Shown: positions 23,900-33,904 of the stretch, piece after piece
Layout of the letters: every line of letters starts with the position of its first letter
Position numbering within the stretch: the first letter of the stretch is position 1
Assembly (NCBI GenBank): GCA_036736205.1
Contig: DAINMX010000031.1
Coordinates: forward strand, 1 to 41,003
DNA: 41,003 bases
Direction of reading: 5' to 3'
Source: XYA12-FULL-58-9 sp001798605
Lineage (GTDB): Bacteria; Myxococcota; XYA12-FULL-58-9
The notes under the pieces: model-generated
Seen by the model: only the letters and a program-made list of their open reading frames with translations
Databases searched by the model: none
What the model was told of the DNA's origin: nothing
Made by a program: the position numbers and the translations under genes

Positions 23900-26700
23900 T
23901 GCGCCTCCACACAGCGTCCGCAGATTTCAGGATGAGTCGGGCTTTGTCCGACGTCGTCGCGGTACAACCAACAGCGCGCACATTTTGTTCCCGAAGCTTT
24001 GTCGACGACGATGCTCAAAGCATCACCTTTCTCGAGGGTTACCGCGGAGACGATGAAAAGGTCACTGAGCTCAGCCACACTGAAGGTACTGAGGGCCGCA
24101 AAATCCTCTGGGTCGACAGTGAGCGTCACCGCCGCCTCGACGGAGGAGCCCACTCGTTTTTCCTTCCTTGCGTTTTCGAGAACGACGTTGACTTCCTTGC
24201 GAATCTCCCGGGGCCTTTGATAGCGCGCGAGAAGCACCTCCTCTTCTCTTGCCAGGGCGTGCCAAAGAGCATCAATGACCTCAGGCTCGCTGATCCTCGG
24301 GTGTGAATTCAGGTGGACGCTATCTGAATCGCCATGCATGCGCGGTAAATATGCCCACGCCTCCTCCGCGGTAAACGAAAACACCGGTGCCATCAGGCGT
24401 AGGAGATCGCGGGCGATCACATAAAGCGCCGTTTGTGCCGATCGCCGCGCATGGCTGTCACGACCAAAGGCGTAGAGCCGATCCTTGAGGACGTCGAGGT
24501 AGAATGCAGATAGCTCGACGGTGCACAGGTCGGTCATGCCGTGCAAAACTTGGTGGAACTCGTAGGTATCATAGGCGTGCATCATCTTGTCGATGGCGCG
24601 ACGGGTCAGCACCAACGCGTAACGGTCGAGCTCGAGGATTTCCGCCGGTGGTACCATTTGCGTATTGGGGTCAAAGTCGCTGACGTTGCCGAGAAGGTAG
24701 CGCACGGTGTTGCGCAGCTTGCGATAGGTGTCGCCGAGGCGGGTGAGGATCTCCTGGGAGATACGAATATCTTCGCGGTAGTCCTCGCCGGCTACCCACA
24801 GGCGCAACATCTCAGCGCCGATTTGATCGATGGTCCTAAATGGATCGACAAAGTTGCCCGCAGACTTCGACAGCTTCTTGCCTTTACCGTCGACAACAAA
24901 ACCGTGGGTAAGAACCTTGCGATACGGGGGCAGTCCACGAGTGGCCAACCCACAAAGGAGCGCCGAGTGAAACCATCCACGGTGTTGGTCGGAGCCCTCG
25001 AGATAGAGATCAACCGGCGGCCCTTCCTTGTGGCCCTCCCCGAGCCTCTCTATGACTGCAGCGTAGGAGACCCCGGAGTCGAACCAGACGTCGAGAATGT
25101 CTTCTTCTTTGCGGAACTCCTTGTGCCCACACTCGCACTGGAGGGGACCCATGAGCTCTTCGATCGAATGGGTGTACCATGCGTCGGCACCCTCTCGCTC
25201 AAAGAGTTCGGCGACCCTATTCATTCGTTTGGAATCGACGACCGGCTTGTCGCACTTTTCGCAATAGACGACGGCGATCGGTACGCCCCAAGTACGTTGG
25301 CGTGACAAACACCAGTCGGGTCGTGCCTCGAGCATGCCGCGAATGCGATCTTCGCCCCACGGGGGGATCCAGCTGACATTGCAGAGTGCCGACAGAGCAC
25401 GCTCACGCAAGGGAGCACCGTCGTTGTAAGCTTGGTCGATGGCGACAAACCACTGCTCGGTGGCGCGCAAAATGATCGGATTGTGACAGCGCCAACAATG
25501 GGCGTAACGATGCGTCAAGGTTTCGCCGGGCTCATTGAGCAAGGCACCCGTGTCGACGAGTGTCTGCACGATCTGCACATTGGCGTCGAAAACTTTTTGG
25601 CCGGCAAAAGCCCCAGCTTCTTCGGTGAAGCGCCCGGCATTGTCGACCGGACTCAATATGCCGAGGTTGTAGCGACGGCCGATCTGGAAGTCGTCGGGAC
25701 CGTGGCCTGGGGCGGTGTGCACGCAGCCGGTCCCGGCCTCAAGAGTTACGTGCTCACCGACAACCACCGGCGATTCCCGTGCGACCAGGGGATGTGAATA
25801 GGTGAGTCCTTCGAGCTCGGCACCCTTCCAGGTCTTGGCGATCTTGCTTTCGTCGAGTTCAGGTGCCTTGACCGCGGCGAGAAATGATTTGAGCATGCCG
25901 CGGGCGATGATGCGCAGCTTGCCGCGTACCGGGTAAGCTACGTACTCGAAGCTGGGGTGTACACAGATCGCGAGGTTTGCCGGAAGCGTCCATGGAGTGG
26001 TGGTCCAGATCACCAAATCCGTGGGCTGACCGAGCCCATCTGGCAGTTTGGTTAGCGCAAAGGCGACGTAAATCGACGGCGAGGTGTGATCGTCGTACTC
26101 GACCTCGGCCTCGGCCAGGGCGGTACGATGGGTGGTGCACCAGTTCACCGGGCGAAGCCCCTTGTAAAGGAGGCCCGTATCAGCAAAGCGCCCGAGCTCC
26201 CGGACGATGGTCGCCTCGTAACCAAAGTTCATGGTCAAATAGGGATCTTGCCAGCGGCCGAGCACCCCCAGTCGTTGGAACTGTTCGCGCTGAATGCCTA
26301 CAAACTCATTGGCGTAGGCACGACAAGCCTTTCGGATCTCGGCCTTGGACATGTCGGCCTTCTTCTTGCCGAGCCGCTTGTCCACCTGTACCTCGATGGG
26401 CAGGCCGTGGCAGTCCCATCCAGGAATATAGCCGCAGTCAAAGCCGCGCATGGTGCGGTCTTTGACAACGATATCTTTGAGGATTTTGTTGAGGATGTGC
26501 CCGTGATGCAGGGTGCCATTGGCGTACGGAGGGCCGTCGTGCATGACGAACCGCGGCTTGCCCTTGGAAGCGGCGCGGATTTGCCCGTACAGGTCGTTTT
26601 TGTTCCATTGCTCCAAAAGCTTGGGCTCACGCTCGGCAAGGCCTGCGCGCATGGCAAAATCAGTCTGCGGCAGATTTAGGGTATTCTTGTAGTCAGGCAT
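23896..26700 (-). CDS. ileS: Isoleucyl-tRNA synthetase
   Basis: IleS charges tRNA-Ile with isoleucine. The roughly 934-residue class I synthetase has the nucleotide-binding motif in DGPPYANGTLHHGHILNK, the CP1 editing region, WFDSGVS, and the second signature GKKLSKSAGN (KLSKS in place of KMSKS). It ends with a zinc-binding segment CARCWLYRD...EICGRC. ATG 26700 follows GGAG by nine bases. A TTG six bases earlier is rejected. It heads the lspA-lgt transcription unit and is divergent from the gene beginning at 26820. Confidence 0.97.
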   Translation of the reverse strand: MPDYKNTLNLPQTDFAMRAGLAEREPKLLEQWNKNDLYGQIRAASKGKPRFVMHDGPPYANGTLHHGHILNKILKDIVVKDRTMRGFDCGYIPGWDCHGLPIEVQVDKRLGKKKADMSKAEIRKACRAYANEFVGIQREQFQRLGVLGRWQDPYLTMNFGYEATIVRELGRFADTGLLYKGLRPVNWCTTHRTALAEAEVEYDDHTSPSIYVAFALTKLPDGLGQPTDLVIWTTTPWTLPANLAICVHPSFEYVAYPVRGKLRIIARGMLKSFLAAVKAPELDESKIAKTWKGAELEGLTYSHPLVARESPVVVGEHVTLEAGTGCVHTAPGHGPDDFQIGRRYNLGILSPVDNAGRFTEEAGAFAGQKVFDANVQIVQTLVDTGALLNEPGETLTHRYAHCWRCHNPIILRATEQWFVAIDQAYNDGAPLRERALSALCNVSWIPPWGEDRIRGMLEARPDWCLSRQRTWGVPIAVVYCEKCDKPVVDSKRMNRVAELFEREGADAWYTHSIEELMGPLQCECGHKEFRKEEDILDVWFDSGVSYAAVIERLGEGHKEGPPVDLYLEGSDQHRGWFHSALLCGLATRGLPPYRKVLTHGFVVDGKGKKLSKSAGNFVDPFRTIDQIGAEMLRLWVAGEDYREDIRISQEILTRLGDTYRKLRNTVRYLLGNVSDFDPNTQMVPPAEILELDRYALVLTRRAIDKMMHAYDTYEFHQVLHGMTDLCTVELSAFYLDVLKDRLYAFGRDSHARRSAQTALYVIARDLLRLMAPVFSFTAEEAWAYLPRMHGDSDSVHLNSHPRISEPEVIDALWHALAREEEVLLARYQRPREIRKEVNVVLENARKEKRVGSSVEAAVTLTVDPEDFAALSTFSVAELSDLFIVSAVTLEKGDALSIVVDKASGTKCARCWLYRDDVGQSPTHPEICGRCVEAQ

Positions 26701-26819
26701 CCTCAAATACTCCGTCGAGTCGACGTTCGTACGTGTTTAACGCCCGACAATCAATAGGCTACAGACTTTCCAGAGCAACACCGCCGATATTGTGCCGATA
26801 AGAACTCATTGGGTGAGAA

Positions 26820-27046
26820 ATGATTGATTCAACAGAAATGTCGGTTCGGCTTCTTGAGGTGGTTGACACCGTGGTGCGAGCTGACCCCTCGCCTCCCGGT
26901 TTCGCCGGTGAGGTCTGTCTCGGCGAAATCCACAACGGCAAGACAACTTGGTGGCACGCGCGATTCGGCACCGAGGCAGTCATTGATTCGCCCGATTCAC
27001 CACCCGAGTCAGCCGACGTGGTGGTGGGATTGAAGAATGAAGGTTC
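26820..27046 (+). CDS. Unknown protein, 5' fragment cut by assembly gap
   Basis: About 75 residues are visible before the gap: MSVRLLEVVDTVV, then FAGEVCLGEIHNGKTTWWHARFG and PPESADVVVGLKNEG. The last part, a beta strand ending with ADVVVGL, is faintly like the sterol-carrier (SCP2) fold, but this is a guess. GGTGAG lies just before the ATG. Its frame differs from that of the sequence after the gap, so the two may be separate genes or one gene if the true gap length is not a multiple of three from the placeholder. Confidence 0.4.
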
Positions 27047-27146
27047 NNNNNNNNNNNNNNNNNNNNNNNNNNNNNNNNNNNNNNNNNNNNNNNNNNNNNN
27101 NNNNNNNNNNNNNNNNNNNNNNNNNNNNNNNNNNNNNNNNNNNNNN
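27047..27146. other. Scaffold gap of 100 N
   Basis: Exactly 100 consecutive N bases are present. A round number is the usual placeholder for a gap of unknown size, so sequence and possibly genes are missing here, and left and right neighbours should not be assumed to be contiguous. Confidence 0.98.
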
Positions 27147-28324
27147 ACAATGCTGCCAAGTTTGTTACCAAGGTGACCCATGTTCTGGCCAAGACCTTCG
27201 GTCGTGCTCTGAATTGTTCACCTAAAGAGATCCTCGAGGCGGTGGCAAAGCTCGAATACGCTCCTACTCCGATGGTTGACAGCGCCGCGGATGTGGCTGC
27301 TGCATTGGCCACATCGGCAGTGCCCGAAGTACTGCCGAGCTGGGGATGCATCGAAGTGCCGCAAATCTCCGCGTTCCTTTACGACTGGGATGACAACATT
27401 CTCAACATGCGCAGCTCCAACGTTTATCTCTTCCACAAGGAGACGGGACAACAGCTGACGATACCGACCGACCTTTATGCAACTGTGCGCAAACACGGTG
27501 TGACTTACAACCCCGAAGACCCCATCGAAGAACAACCAGGCAAGAATCGTCTCGACGGAGACCTCTCTGGGATCCAACTCCACGAGGGGGACCTCGACAG
27601 CATCAATTGGTCTTGCTTCACCCACCGTGCCCAGGACCCACTGCACGGCACCTACCGCGACTATCGTGACGCCGCGGACCCGTACATCCTCGATAAGACG
27701 ACGGAGCAAGCGCTGAAAAACGAAGACTTCGGCCCCATGTGGGATGATTTTGTCTTCAAGTGCTCCAATCCAATCACTGCCCAATTTACCTACATCATCA
27801 CCGCTCGCGGTCACTCCCCTGAGAGCTTCCATCGCGTGCTCAAGAAGATGCAGCAGGACGGTCGTATCAAGTACGTGCCGCCGCTCGAGAACATGCTCCC
27901 CGTCATCCACCGCACTGTCACGGATCGGCTCGGCGTGGAATACGATGAGTCGAAAACCAGCGAGATCAAGTTGGCTGCCATCAGCCAAATCATGGAACGC
28001 ATCCAGGCGACACCGCTCGGCAAGACTGCACTGGGAGTTCTTGACAAAGACGGCATCCTCAAAGCCCCGATGCACACCGTTGTGTTTTCCGATGATGACC
28101 CAGTAAACGAGAAGATGGTTCAGAACGGCATTGGTGCGCTTCTTCGCCAAGATCCGAGTCGATTCGACAAGGTCAAATTCACAACCTTTGGCACCGGCAA
28201 GAGCGAGAGGCGGATGAAAGTTCTGCAATCAGACGGCACCCTGCGCGATGTGCACCCTCAGGAACAGAGTGAGACCTGGCAAATTCATGCCAACAACCAA
28301 ATGGCCGTCCTTCTTGCGGCTTGA
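27147..28324 (+). CDS. HAD-like hydrolase, 5' partial
   Basis: The frame is open from the gap to the stop at 28324, so the first codons are missing. An in-frame GTG at 27173 is probably internal. After about 70 residues comes FLYDWDDNILNMRSSN, a HAD motif I with two Asp and an Asn-Ile-Leu in place of the usual Thr. Later come FTYIITARGHSPESF, a motif II Thr/Ser strand, and TVVFSDDDPVNEKMV, a motif IV Asp cluster. The family is also seen in phages and in environmental bacteria. A phosphatase role is suggested by the motifs, but the substrate is unknown. It ends 100 bases before the convergent DarT-like gene. Confidence 0.65.
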
Positions 28325-28424
28325 GTTTCCACGCTTCCGACCCATTTGAGTTGCCCACATCCACCATCAAAGACTATCCGAATCGTGGGTTGGGACTCTG
28401 TTTGGCAAATTTCAGGTGTAGCTG

Positions 28425-29117
28425 CTACTCGAATTTGGGGCGGTCTGGGCCGGGATTTGTGCCCGTCGCCGTCCTGTTGAGAAAGTCGACACAGTGTTTG
28501 CGTACCTGCGAGCCAACGGTGTAGCGAACCGTTCCAGAGTCCTCGACTCGCACTTGCCAACGGCGGCCGACCCGTTTGAGGGCGGTGACCGTGGGGGTTT
28601 GGTCAGCCAAGGAAAAAACCGTGAGCTCGGTGTCGTCGGATAGTGGCAACAACTCGCGCACCAAAACCTCCAAGGGTCCTTTGCCGTATGCCCGCAGCAT
28701 GCCCTTCTTTTCGAAGGGGGTGGTGGCAACCGGAATGCGAAAGGGTGGCACGACGTGACCATCCACATCTGACTGGCGCATGGTCTCTTGGCCCCGGCAG
28801 AGGTGATAGCGACACAGGGCGAGCTGCTCCTCGTCGATCCTCTGGGTGGGAATGGTGAGGCGTACGTGCGGGAAGCCACCACCGAGGACGGTGTGCAGTC
28901 GCTCTGGGTAGGCATCGGTGGACAGGTGAACCACATCGGCGAATCCCGTCTGCATATCTTCTTGGTAGGTAGAGGGCCGCATGTGGTTGCGCGGCATGCC
29001 CGCGTCCAGCAGCCCTTGCTTTGACATGAGGCAGCCCGATTGGGCTATGAGGGCAACATAGTGCAGAGGCGTGATGTGATAGACGTGCGAGATGCCAGCG
29101 GCAGCCAGAGTATTCAT
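28425..29117 (-). CDS. DarT-like candidate ADP-ribosyltransferase
   Basis: The 230-residue product begins GISHVYHITPLHYVALIAQSG-LMSK, a YHIT and gap and LxSxx pattern like the N-terminus of DarT (DUF4433) enzymes, which ADP-ribosylate thymidine in single-stranded DNA. A central block VVHLSTDAYP...PHVRLTIPT and the later GPLEVLVRELLPL, where DarT carries a catalytic Glu, support the same fold. Similarity is by pattern only and some spacing differs, so another ART-fold or an unrelated family is possible. No DarG-like macrodomain antitoxin is next to it: the neighbours are the HAD-like gene and glmU. ATG 29117 is used, and a GTG at 29129 would add four residues. Confidence 0.45.
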   Translation of the reverse strand: MNTLAAAGISHVYHITPLHYVALIAQSGCLMSKQGLLDAGMPRNHMRPSTYQEDMQTGFADVVHLSTDAYPERLHTVLGGGFPHVRLTIPTQRIDEEQLALCRYHLCRGQETMRQSDVDGHVVPPFRIPVATTPFEKKGMLRAYGKGPLEVLVRELLPLSDDTELTVFSLADQTPTVTALKRVGRRWQVRVEDSGTVRYTVGSQVRKHCVDFLNRTATGTNPGPDRPKFE

Positions 29118-29256
29118 GGGACTCCACACTTATCAGGATTCACTCTCGAAAATAGTCGGTACCCTTTGTCGTGAGGATGTCTTCGGGGCGCTCGAGAAAG
29201 CAATTCTCGCCCCCCACGACTTGACACAACAGCATGGGACGATTACCCCTCGCCTC

Positions 29257-30657
29257 ATGAAAAGCAAAACTGCAGCGTTGATTCTTGCAGCTGGCAAGGG
29301 CAAACGGATGCGTTCGAGTCTGCCCAAGGTCCTTCATCCGGTGGCCGAGATGCCAATGGTGGCCCACGTCGTCAAAGTGGCCATCGCTCGCCGCTGTGAT
29401 CCCATCGTGGTTGTCGTCGACGCCAACGGACGACGTGTGCGTGAGATTCTCACCGCCACCTTCCCCAAGACGCCGTTGGTGTTTGCTGTCCAAGAACAAC
29501 AACTCGGCACCGCCGATGCTACGCGGATCGCCCTTGAGGCAATCCCGAGCTTCAGGGGCCGGGTCTTGGTGCTTTATGGCGACGTGCCGTTGCTTAAGGC
29601 GGATACAGTTGGAAGGCTGACACGAGCGGTTGAGGGTAAGTCGCTTTCTTTGCTCACCGCTCGGGTTGCGAATCCCTTTGGCTATGGTCGTGTTTTGCGC
29701 GAAGGCAGTTGGGTCAAGGCCGTGGTGGAGCACAAGGACGCCTCCGTAACCGAACGCGACATCAACGAGATCAACGTCGGCGTGTATATGTGTGACTATG
29801 GATTGATGCGCGAGGCCGTGGGCGCGGTGAGACGCAACAACAAGCAGCACGAGGCCTACCTAACCGACGTCGTCGCTATTGCGTCGGGCCGCAAAGGTGC
29901 GGTGGGAGTGGTCGTCGATGACCGTGACGAGGTGCGTGGGGTCAATACCCGAGCGGAGCTCGCCGAGGCCGAAGGGATTATGCGACGTCGGTTGATTGCC
30001 TTCCATCAGAATCGAGGGGTGACCTTCTGCGACCCCGAGAACACCTTCTTGAGCACAGAGACGCAAATTCAGAAGGACGCTATCATCGGCGTAGGTGTCC
30101 AAACTTATGGCAAGGTCAAGATTGCTAGCGGCGCGCGCGTCGACGGGCCGACGGTTATCAAGAACGCCACCATTGGTGCTGACGCCATGATTCATTCCTT
30201 TTCCCACATTGAGGGCGCTGACGTGGGCAAGAACGCAAGCGTAGGCCCCTTCGCACGACTGCGTCCAGGTGCACGCTTGGAACAGGGTTCGAAGGTAGGC
30301 AATTTCGTCGAGATGAAGAAATCCCGTTTGGGCCGCGGCGCCAAGGCAAGCCATCTCACGTATCTTGGCGATGCTGACATCGGTGCCGGCTCCAACATCG
30401 GTGCGGGCACGATCACCTGCAACTATGATGGTGGCCCGGTGAAGCATCCCACCACCATCGGGGCTGGATGCTTCGTTGGCTCCAACACGACACTCGTTGC
30501 GCCGGTCAAGCTCGGTGCCAATTCGTTTATCGCTGCGGGCTCGACGGTTAGCGTCGACGTGCCCGCAAACGCTTTGGCTCTGGGGCGTGCGCGGCAGGTG
30601 AACAAAGAGGGTTACGCCAAGAGACTGCGCCGGAAGATTCATGGTAAGAAGGCCTGA
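29257..30657 (+). CDS. glmU: Bifunctional N-acetylglucosamine-1-phosphate uridyltransferase / glucosamine-1-phosphate acetyltransferase
   Basis: GlmU acetylates glucosamine-1-phosphate and then makes UDP-GlcNAc for peptidoglycan and lipopolysaccharide. The 466-residue product has the uridyltransferase start LILAAGKGKRMRSSLPKVLHP, VLYGDVPLL with a metal-binding Asp, and INEINVGVY. From about residue 250 it has the left-handed beta-helix (imperfect hexapeptides such as VGVQTY, IASGAR, IGADAM, VGPFAR) with the acetyltransferase site near HLTYLGDADIGAGSNIGAGT. The ATG at 29257 gives the usual N-terminus. The frame open upstream to 29092 is not coding. glmS follows 59 bases later on the same strand. 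Confidence 0.96.
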   Translation: MKSKTAALILAAGKGKRMRSSLPKVLHPVAEMPMVAHVVKVAIARRCDPIVVVVDANGRRVREILTATFPKTPLVFAVQEQQLGTADATRIALEAIPSFRGRVLVLYGDVPLLKADTVGRLTRAVEGKSLSLLTARVANPFGYGRVLREGSWVKAVVEHKDASVTERDINEINVGVYMCDYGLMREAVGAVRRNNKQHEAYLTDVVAIASGRKGAVGVVVDDRDEVRGVNTRAELAEAEGIMRRRLIAFHQNRGVTFCDPENTFLSTETQIQKDAIIGVGVQTYGKVKIASGARVDGPTVIKNATIGADAMIHSFSHIEGADVGKNASVGPFARLRPGARLEQGSKVGNFVEMKKSRLGRGAKASHLTYLGDADIGAGSNIGAGTITCNYDGGPVKHPTTIGAGCFVGSNTTLVAPVKLGANSFIAAGSTVSVDVPANALALGRARQVNKEGYAKRLRRKIHGKKA

Positions 30658-30716
30658 TTGATATTGAGGCCTGTTCGGTCGTGAGAGCGGCTCTGTGTTG
30701 ACGAAGGGATGAGCTG

Positions 30717-32531
30717 ATGTGTGGCATCGTCGGTTACGTGGGCTCGAAACGTTCTGCTGATTACGTCCTCGACGGTTTGCGACGTCTCGAATACCGAGGA
30801 TATGACTCGGCTGGTATTGCCACCATTGACGAGGGCAAAATTCGTTTGCGTCGCAAGAAGGGCAAACTTCGGGAGCTCGACGAGTTGTTGCGCAACGAGC
30901 CGCTTGCGGGGGAGATCGCCATTGGACACACTCGTTGGGCCACCCATGGTCGGCCTTCCGATGAGAACGCCCACCCGCATCATGTTGGCGATGTGGTGTT
31001 GGTGCATAATGGCATCATTGAAAACTATCTGGCACTGCGCGAGGAACTCGGCAAGGCAGGCAGCACCTTTGAGAGCGATACCGATACGGAGATCATTGCC
31101 CACCTGGTGGCCGCAGCCAAAGGTGCGACGCTCGCCGAGCGTGTGCGAACCGCTCTCGAACGAGTAGAAGGCGCGTACGCCATTGCCGTGATCTCTGAGA
31201 TGGAACCAAACACCATCGTGGTTGCCAAAAACGCCTCGCCGCTGATCATTGGTGTTCTTGCCGATGCAGGGGTGATTGCCTCTGACATCCCGGCGTTGTT
31301 GCCCTACACCCGTGAGATCAAGATTCTCGAAGAGGGAGAAGTGGCGACCATTCGGCCCGGTTCGGTCGAGATCACCGACCTCAAGGGTGAGCCCGTGGAC
31401 CGACCCTCGCGAATCATCGACTGGTCGCCGGTTATGGCAGAAAAGGGCGGCCACAAGCACTTCATGCACAAGGAGATCTTCGAGCAACCGCGTGCCGTCA
31501 CTGACACCCTGAGAGGGCGTCTCGGCGCGAGCGGTAATGACGTGGAGCTCGATCAGGCGCTGGTCAAGAAAGTTGCTGAGGCATCCCGCGTTATGCTCAC
31601 CGCCTGCGGCACCAGCTATCATGCCTGCCTGGTTGGCCGCCTGGCGCTCGAGGAGCTCGCCCGCATGGGCTGTGACGTGGAGCTCGCGAGTGAATTGCGT
31701 TACCGCCACCCCTTGCTCGGACCGGAAACGGCGATCCTCGCAATCAGCCAATCGGGCGAGACCGCCGATACGCTCGCGGCGATCAAAGCAGCGCGCGAGC
31801 TTGGCTCGCCGGTTGTTTCGGTGGTGAATGTCATTGATTCGTCAATCTCCCGTGAGTCGGACTGGGTCCTCTACACGCACGCGGGCCCAGAGATCGGTGT
31901 GGCTTCAACCAAGGCCTTTGTCACCCAAGTGGTCGCCATGTATCTGTTGGCCATCGGTGTGGCCCGGCATCGCGGACTCGACGCGACACGGTCGAGTGAA
32001 CTGATCACCGGTTTGCGGCAAATGCCCCTTCACATCGAGACGGTGCTGCAACAAGAGTCGCGAATCATCGAGATCGCTCAACGATTCAAGCACGTCAGCT
32101 CGTCCTTGTATCTAGGTCGCGGATTCGGTTACCCCGTCGCCCTTGAGGGGGCACTCAAGCTCAAGGAGATCTCCTACATTCACGCCGAGGGTTACGCCGC
32201 TGGCGAAATGAAACACGGCCCCATCGCTTTGATAGAACCGGAGGTTCCGGTGGTGGTGGTGGCAACCGCGGGTGCTGTCTACGACAAGGTTCTCGCCAAC
32301 ATACAAGAGGTCAAAGCCCGTGAGGGCGTCGTGATCGCCATCGCCACCGCGGGCGATCGGACCATCGAATCCCTGGTCGATGAGGTCGTCTATGTCCCCG
32401 ACGTCGACCCAGTCTTCGCACCGATTGTCACAACGGTCCCCCTGCAGTTGCTCGCCTACCATGTGGCAGACCTGCGCGGCACCGACATCGACCAGCCGCG
32501 CAACCTCGCCAAGAGCGTCACCGTCGAGTAA
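30717..32531 (+). CDS. glmS: Glutamine--fructose-6-phosphate aminotransferase (isomerizing)
   Basis: GlmS makes glucosamine-6-phosphate, the first step towards UDP-GlcNAc, so it pairs with glmU just upstream. The 604-residue enzyme starts MCGIVGYVG with catalytic Cys2, has the glutaminase blocks RLEYRGYDSAGIA, IGHTRWATHG and NGIIENY, and two SIS sugar-isomerase domains (TACGTSYHACLVG, AISQSGETADT, and the late GYAAGEMKHGPIALIE). The final residues DQPRNLAKSVTVE match the conserved end. AAGGG precedes the ATG. No glmS ribozyme-like structure is expected in the 59-base leader and none was seen. It converges with radA, two bases apart. Confidence 0.97.
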   Translation: MCGIVGYVGSKRSADYVLDGLRRLEYRGYDSAGIATIDEGKIRLRRKKGKLRELDELLRNEPLAGEIAIGHTRWATHGRPSDENAHPHHVGDVVLVHNGIIENYLALREELGKAGSTFESDTDTEIIAHLVAAAKGATLAERVRTALERVEGAYAIAVISEMEPNTIVVAKNASPLIIGVLADAGVIASDIPALLPYTREIKILEEGEVATIRPGSVEITDLKGEPVDRPSRIIDWSPVMAEKGGHKHFMHKEIFEQPRAVTDTLRGRLGASGNDVELDQALVKKVAEASRVMLTACGTSYHACLVGRLALEELARMGCDVELASELRYRHPLLGPETAILAISQSGETADTLAAIKAARELGSPVVSVVNVIDSSISRESDWVLYTHAGPEIGVASTKAFVTQVVAMYLLAIGVARHRGLDATRSSELITGLRQMPLHIETVLQQESRIIEIAQRFKHVSSSLYLGRGFGYPVALEGALKLKEISYIHAEGYAAGEMKHGPIALIEPEVPVVVVATAGAVYDKVLANIQEVKAREGVVIAIATAGDRTIESLVDEVVYVPDVDPVFAPIVTTVPLQLLAYHVADLRGTDIDQPRNLAKSVTVE

Positions 32532-32533
32532 TA

Positions 32534-33904
32534 CTACCGCCCTTTGGTGAGTCCGACCTCAGCAAGGGCTTCCATTACGTTGCCGACACCGCACAGTGGG
32601 AGCACAGGTGCCGGGCCTTTCCAGCGATCGACGTCGACGTTGGGTACCACGCATCGGGAAAAGCCGAGGCTCGCGGCCTCTTGGACGCGGCTGCCGAGTT
32701 GCGAGACCGCCCGCACTTCCCCAGACAATCCAACTTCTCCAGCGACCACGACATCGGCAGGGATGGGCACGCCCCGCACGGTGGACGCGAGTGCCAGCGC
32801 GACGCCGAGATCCACCGCGGGCTCGGTAACGCGAACGCCGCCAGCGATGTTGACGTAGACATCGAGACCGCCGATGTCGAGGCCACAACGGCGATCGAGG
32901 ACAGCACAGAGGATGGTTACCCGTTGATGGTCGAAACCCACGGTGGTGCGGCGGGGCGTCCCGTAAACAGCCGGCGTTGTCAGGGCCTGAACCTCAAGCA
33001 GAATCGGTCGGCTGCCTTCGAGGGAAGTGACGACCGCCGCCCCTGGTCCTGAGGCGCGCTGTGAGAGGAACAGCTCGGAGGGATTGCTGACGGCTCGCAA
33101 GCCTTCGCCGTGCATTTCGAAGACGCCGATCTCCTGTGCAGAACCAAAGCGATTCTTGTGTGCGCGCAAGATCCGGTATGGGCCGGTGCGCTCACCTTCG
33201 AAATACAGGACCGTGTCGACCATGTGTTCCATCACCTTGGGACCCGCGATGGTGCCCTCCTTGGTGACGTGGCCGACGACGAACACTGGCACATCTTTGC
33301 CTTTGGCGATCCCCATAAGAAAGGCGGTAGCGGCGCGGATCTGCGACACCGATCCAATCGCACTGCTTATCTCTGAAACGCCAACCGTTTGGATCGAGTC
33401 GATGATCATGATCTCCGGCTTGATAGACTCACGCGCCTCGTCGACCGATTCGAGCTGTGTCTCCGCGAGGAGAAAGAGGTTGTTGCTGGAGATGCCGAGC
33501 CGGTCGGCGCGCAGCTTCACCTGGCTCAACGACTCCTCGGCAGTCACATACAGGATTCGCGCACCACCGCTTGCCAGTTCCCCCGCAGCCTGCAAGAGCA
33601 GAGTTGATTTGCCGATACCAGGATCTCCGCCCACCAACATGAGAGCCCCTGGGACGATGCCGCCACCAAGAACGCGATCGAACTCGGCGATACCGGTAGA
33701 GCGACGCGGCTCAGTTTGCGTCTCGATTTCGGTGAGCGGTATCGCTTTTGCGTTGACCGTCGATCTTTTCGCCGCTGAGTTGTTGGCAGGAGCCGCCACC
33801 TCTTCGACAAAGGTCGACCACTCATTGCAGGCAGGGCAACGCCCCAGCCACTTGTGTTCTTGGTGGCCGCAACTCTGGCATACGAAAACAGAACGACTTT
33901 TCAT
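32534..33904 (-). CDS. radA: DNA repair protein RadA (Sms)
   Basis: RadA is a RecA-like branch-migration ATPase used in recombinational repair. The 456-residue protein has an N-terminal zinc finger (CQSCGHQEHKWLGRCPAC), Walker A GGDPGIGKST, the diagnostic HKNRFGSAQE (KNRFG) motif, and the C-terminal Lon-protease-like fold that lacks catalytic residues. The ATG overlaps the stop of the upstream secreted-protein gene (ATGA), showing translational coupling. A longer frame to 33961 is not used. Confidence 0.96.
   Translation of the reverse strand: MKSRSVFVCQSCGHQEHKWLGRCPACNEWSTFVEEVAAPANNSAAKRSTVNAKAIPLTEIETQTEPRRSTGIAEFDRVLGGGIVPGALMLVGGDPGIGKSTLLLQAAGELASGGARILYVTAEESLSQVKLRADRLGISSNNLFLLAETQLESVDEARESIKPEIMIIDSIQTVGVSEISSAIGSVSQIRAATAFLMGIAKGKDVPVFVVGHVTKEGTIAGPKVMEHMVDTVLYFEGERTGPYRILRAHKNRFGSAQEIGVFEMHGEGLRAVSNPSELFLSQRASGPGAAVVTSLEGSRPILLEVQALTTPAVYGTPRRTTVGFDHQRVTILCAVLDRRCGLDIGGLDVYVNIAGGVRVTEPAVDLGVALALASTVRGVPIPADVVVAGEVGLSGEVRAVSQLGSRVQEAASLGFSRCVVPNVDVDRWKGPAPVLPLCGVGNVMEALAEVGLTKGR

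Noticed and set aside
27218..28228. A 336-codon minus-strand frame opposite the HAD-like gene
   Set aside because: The plus-strand protein has ordered HAD motifs; the antisense product has none.
29092..29256. An N-terminal extension of GlmU by 55 residues
   Set aside because: It overlaps the divergent DarT-like gene and lacks similarity to GlmU; the family start is at 29257.
30639..31751. A 370-codon minus-strand frame opposite glmS
   Set aside because: It mirrors glmS codons, lacks any motif, and glmS is unambiguous.
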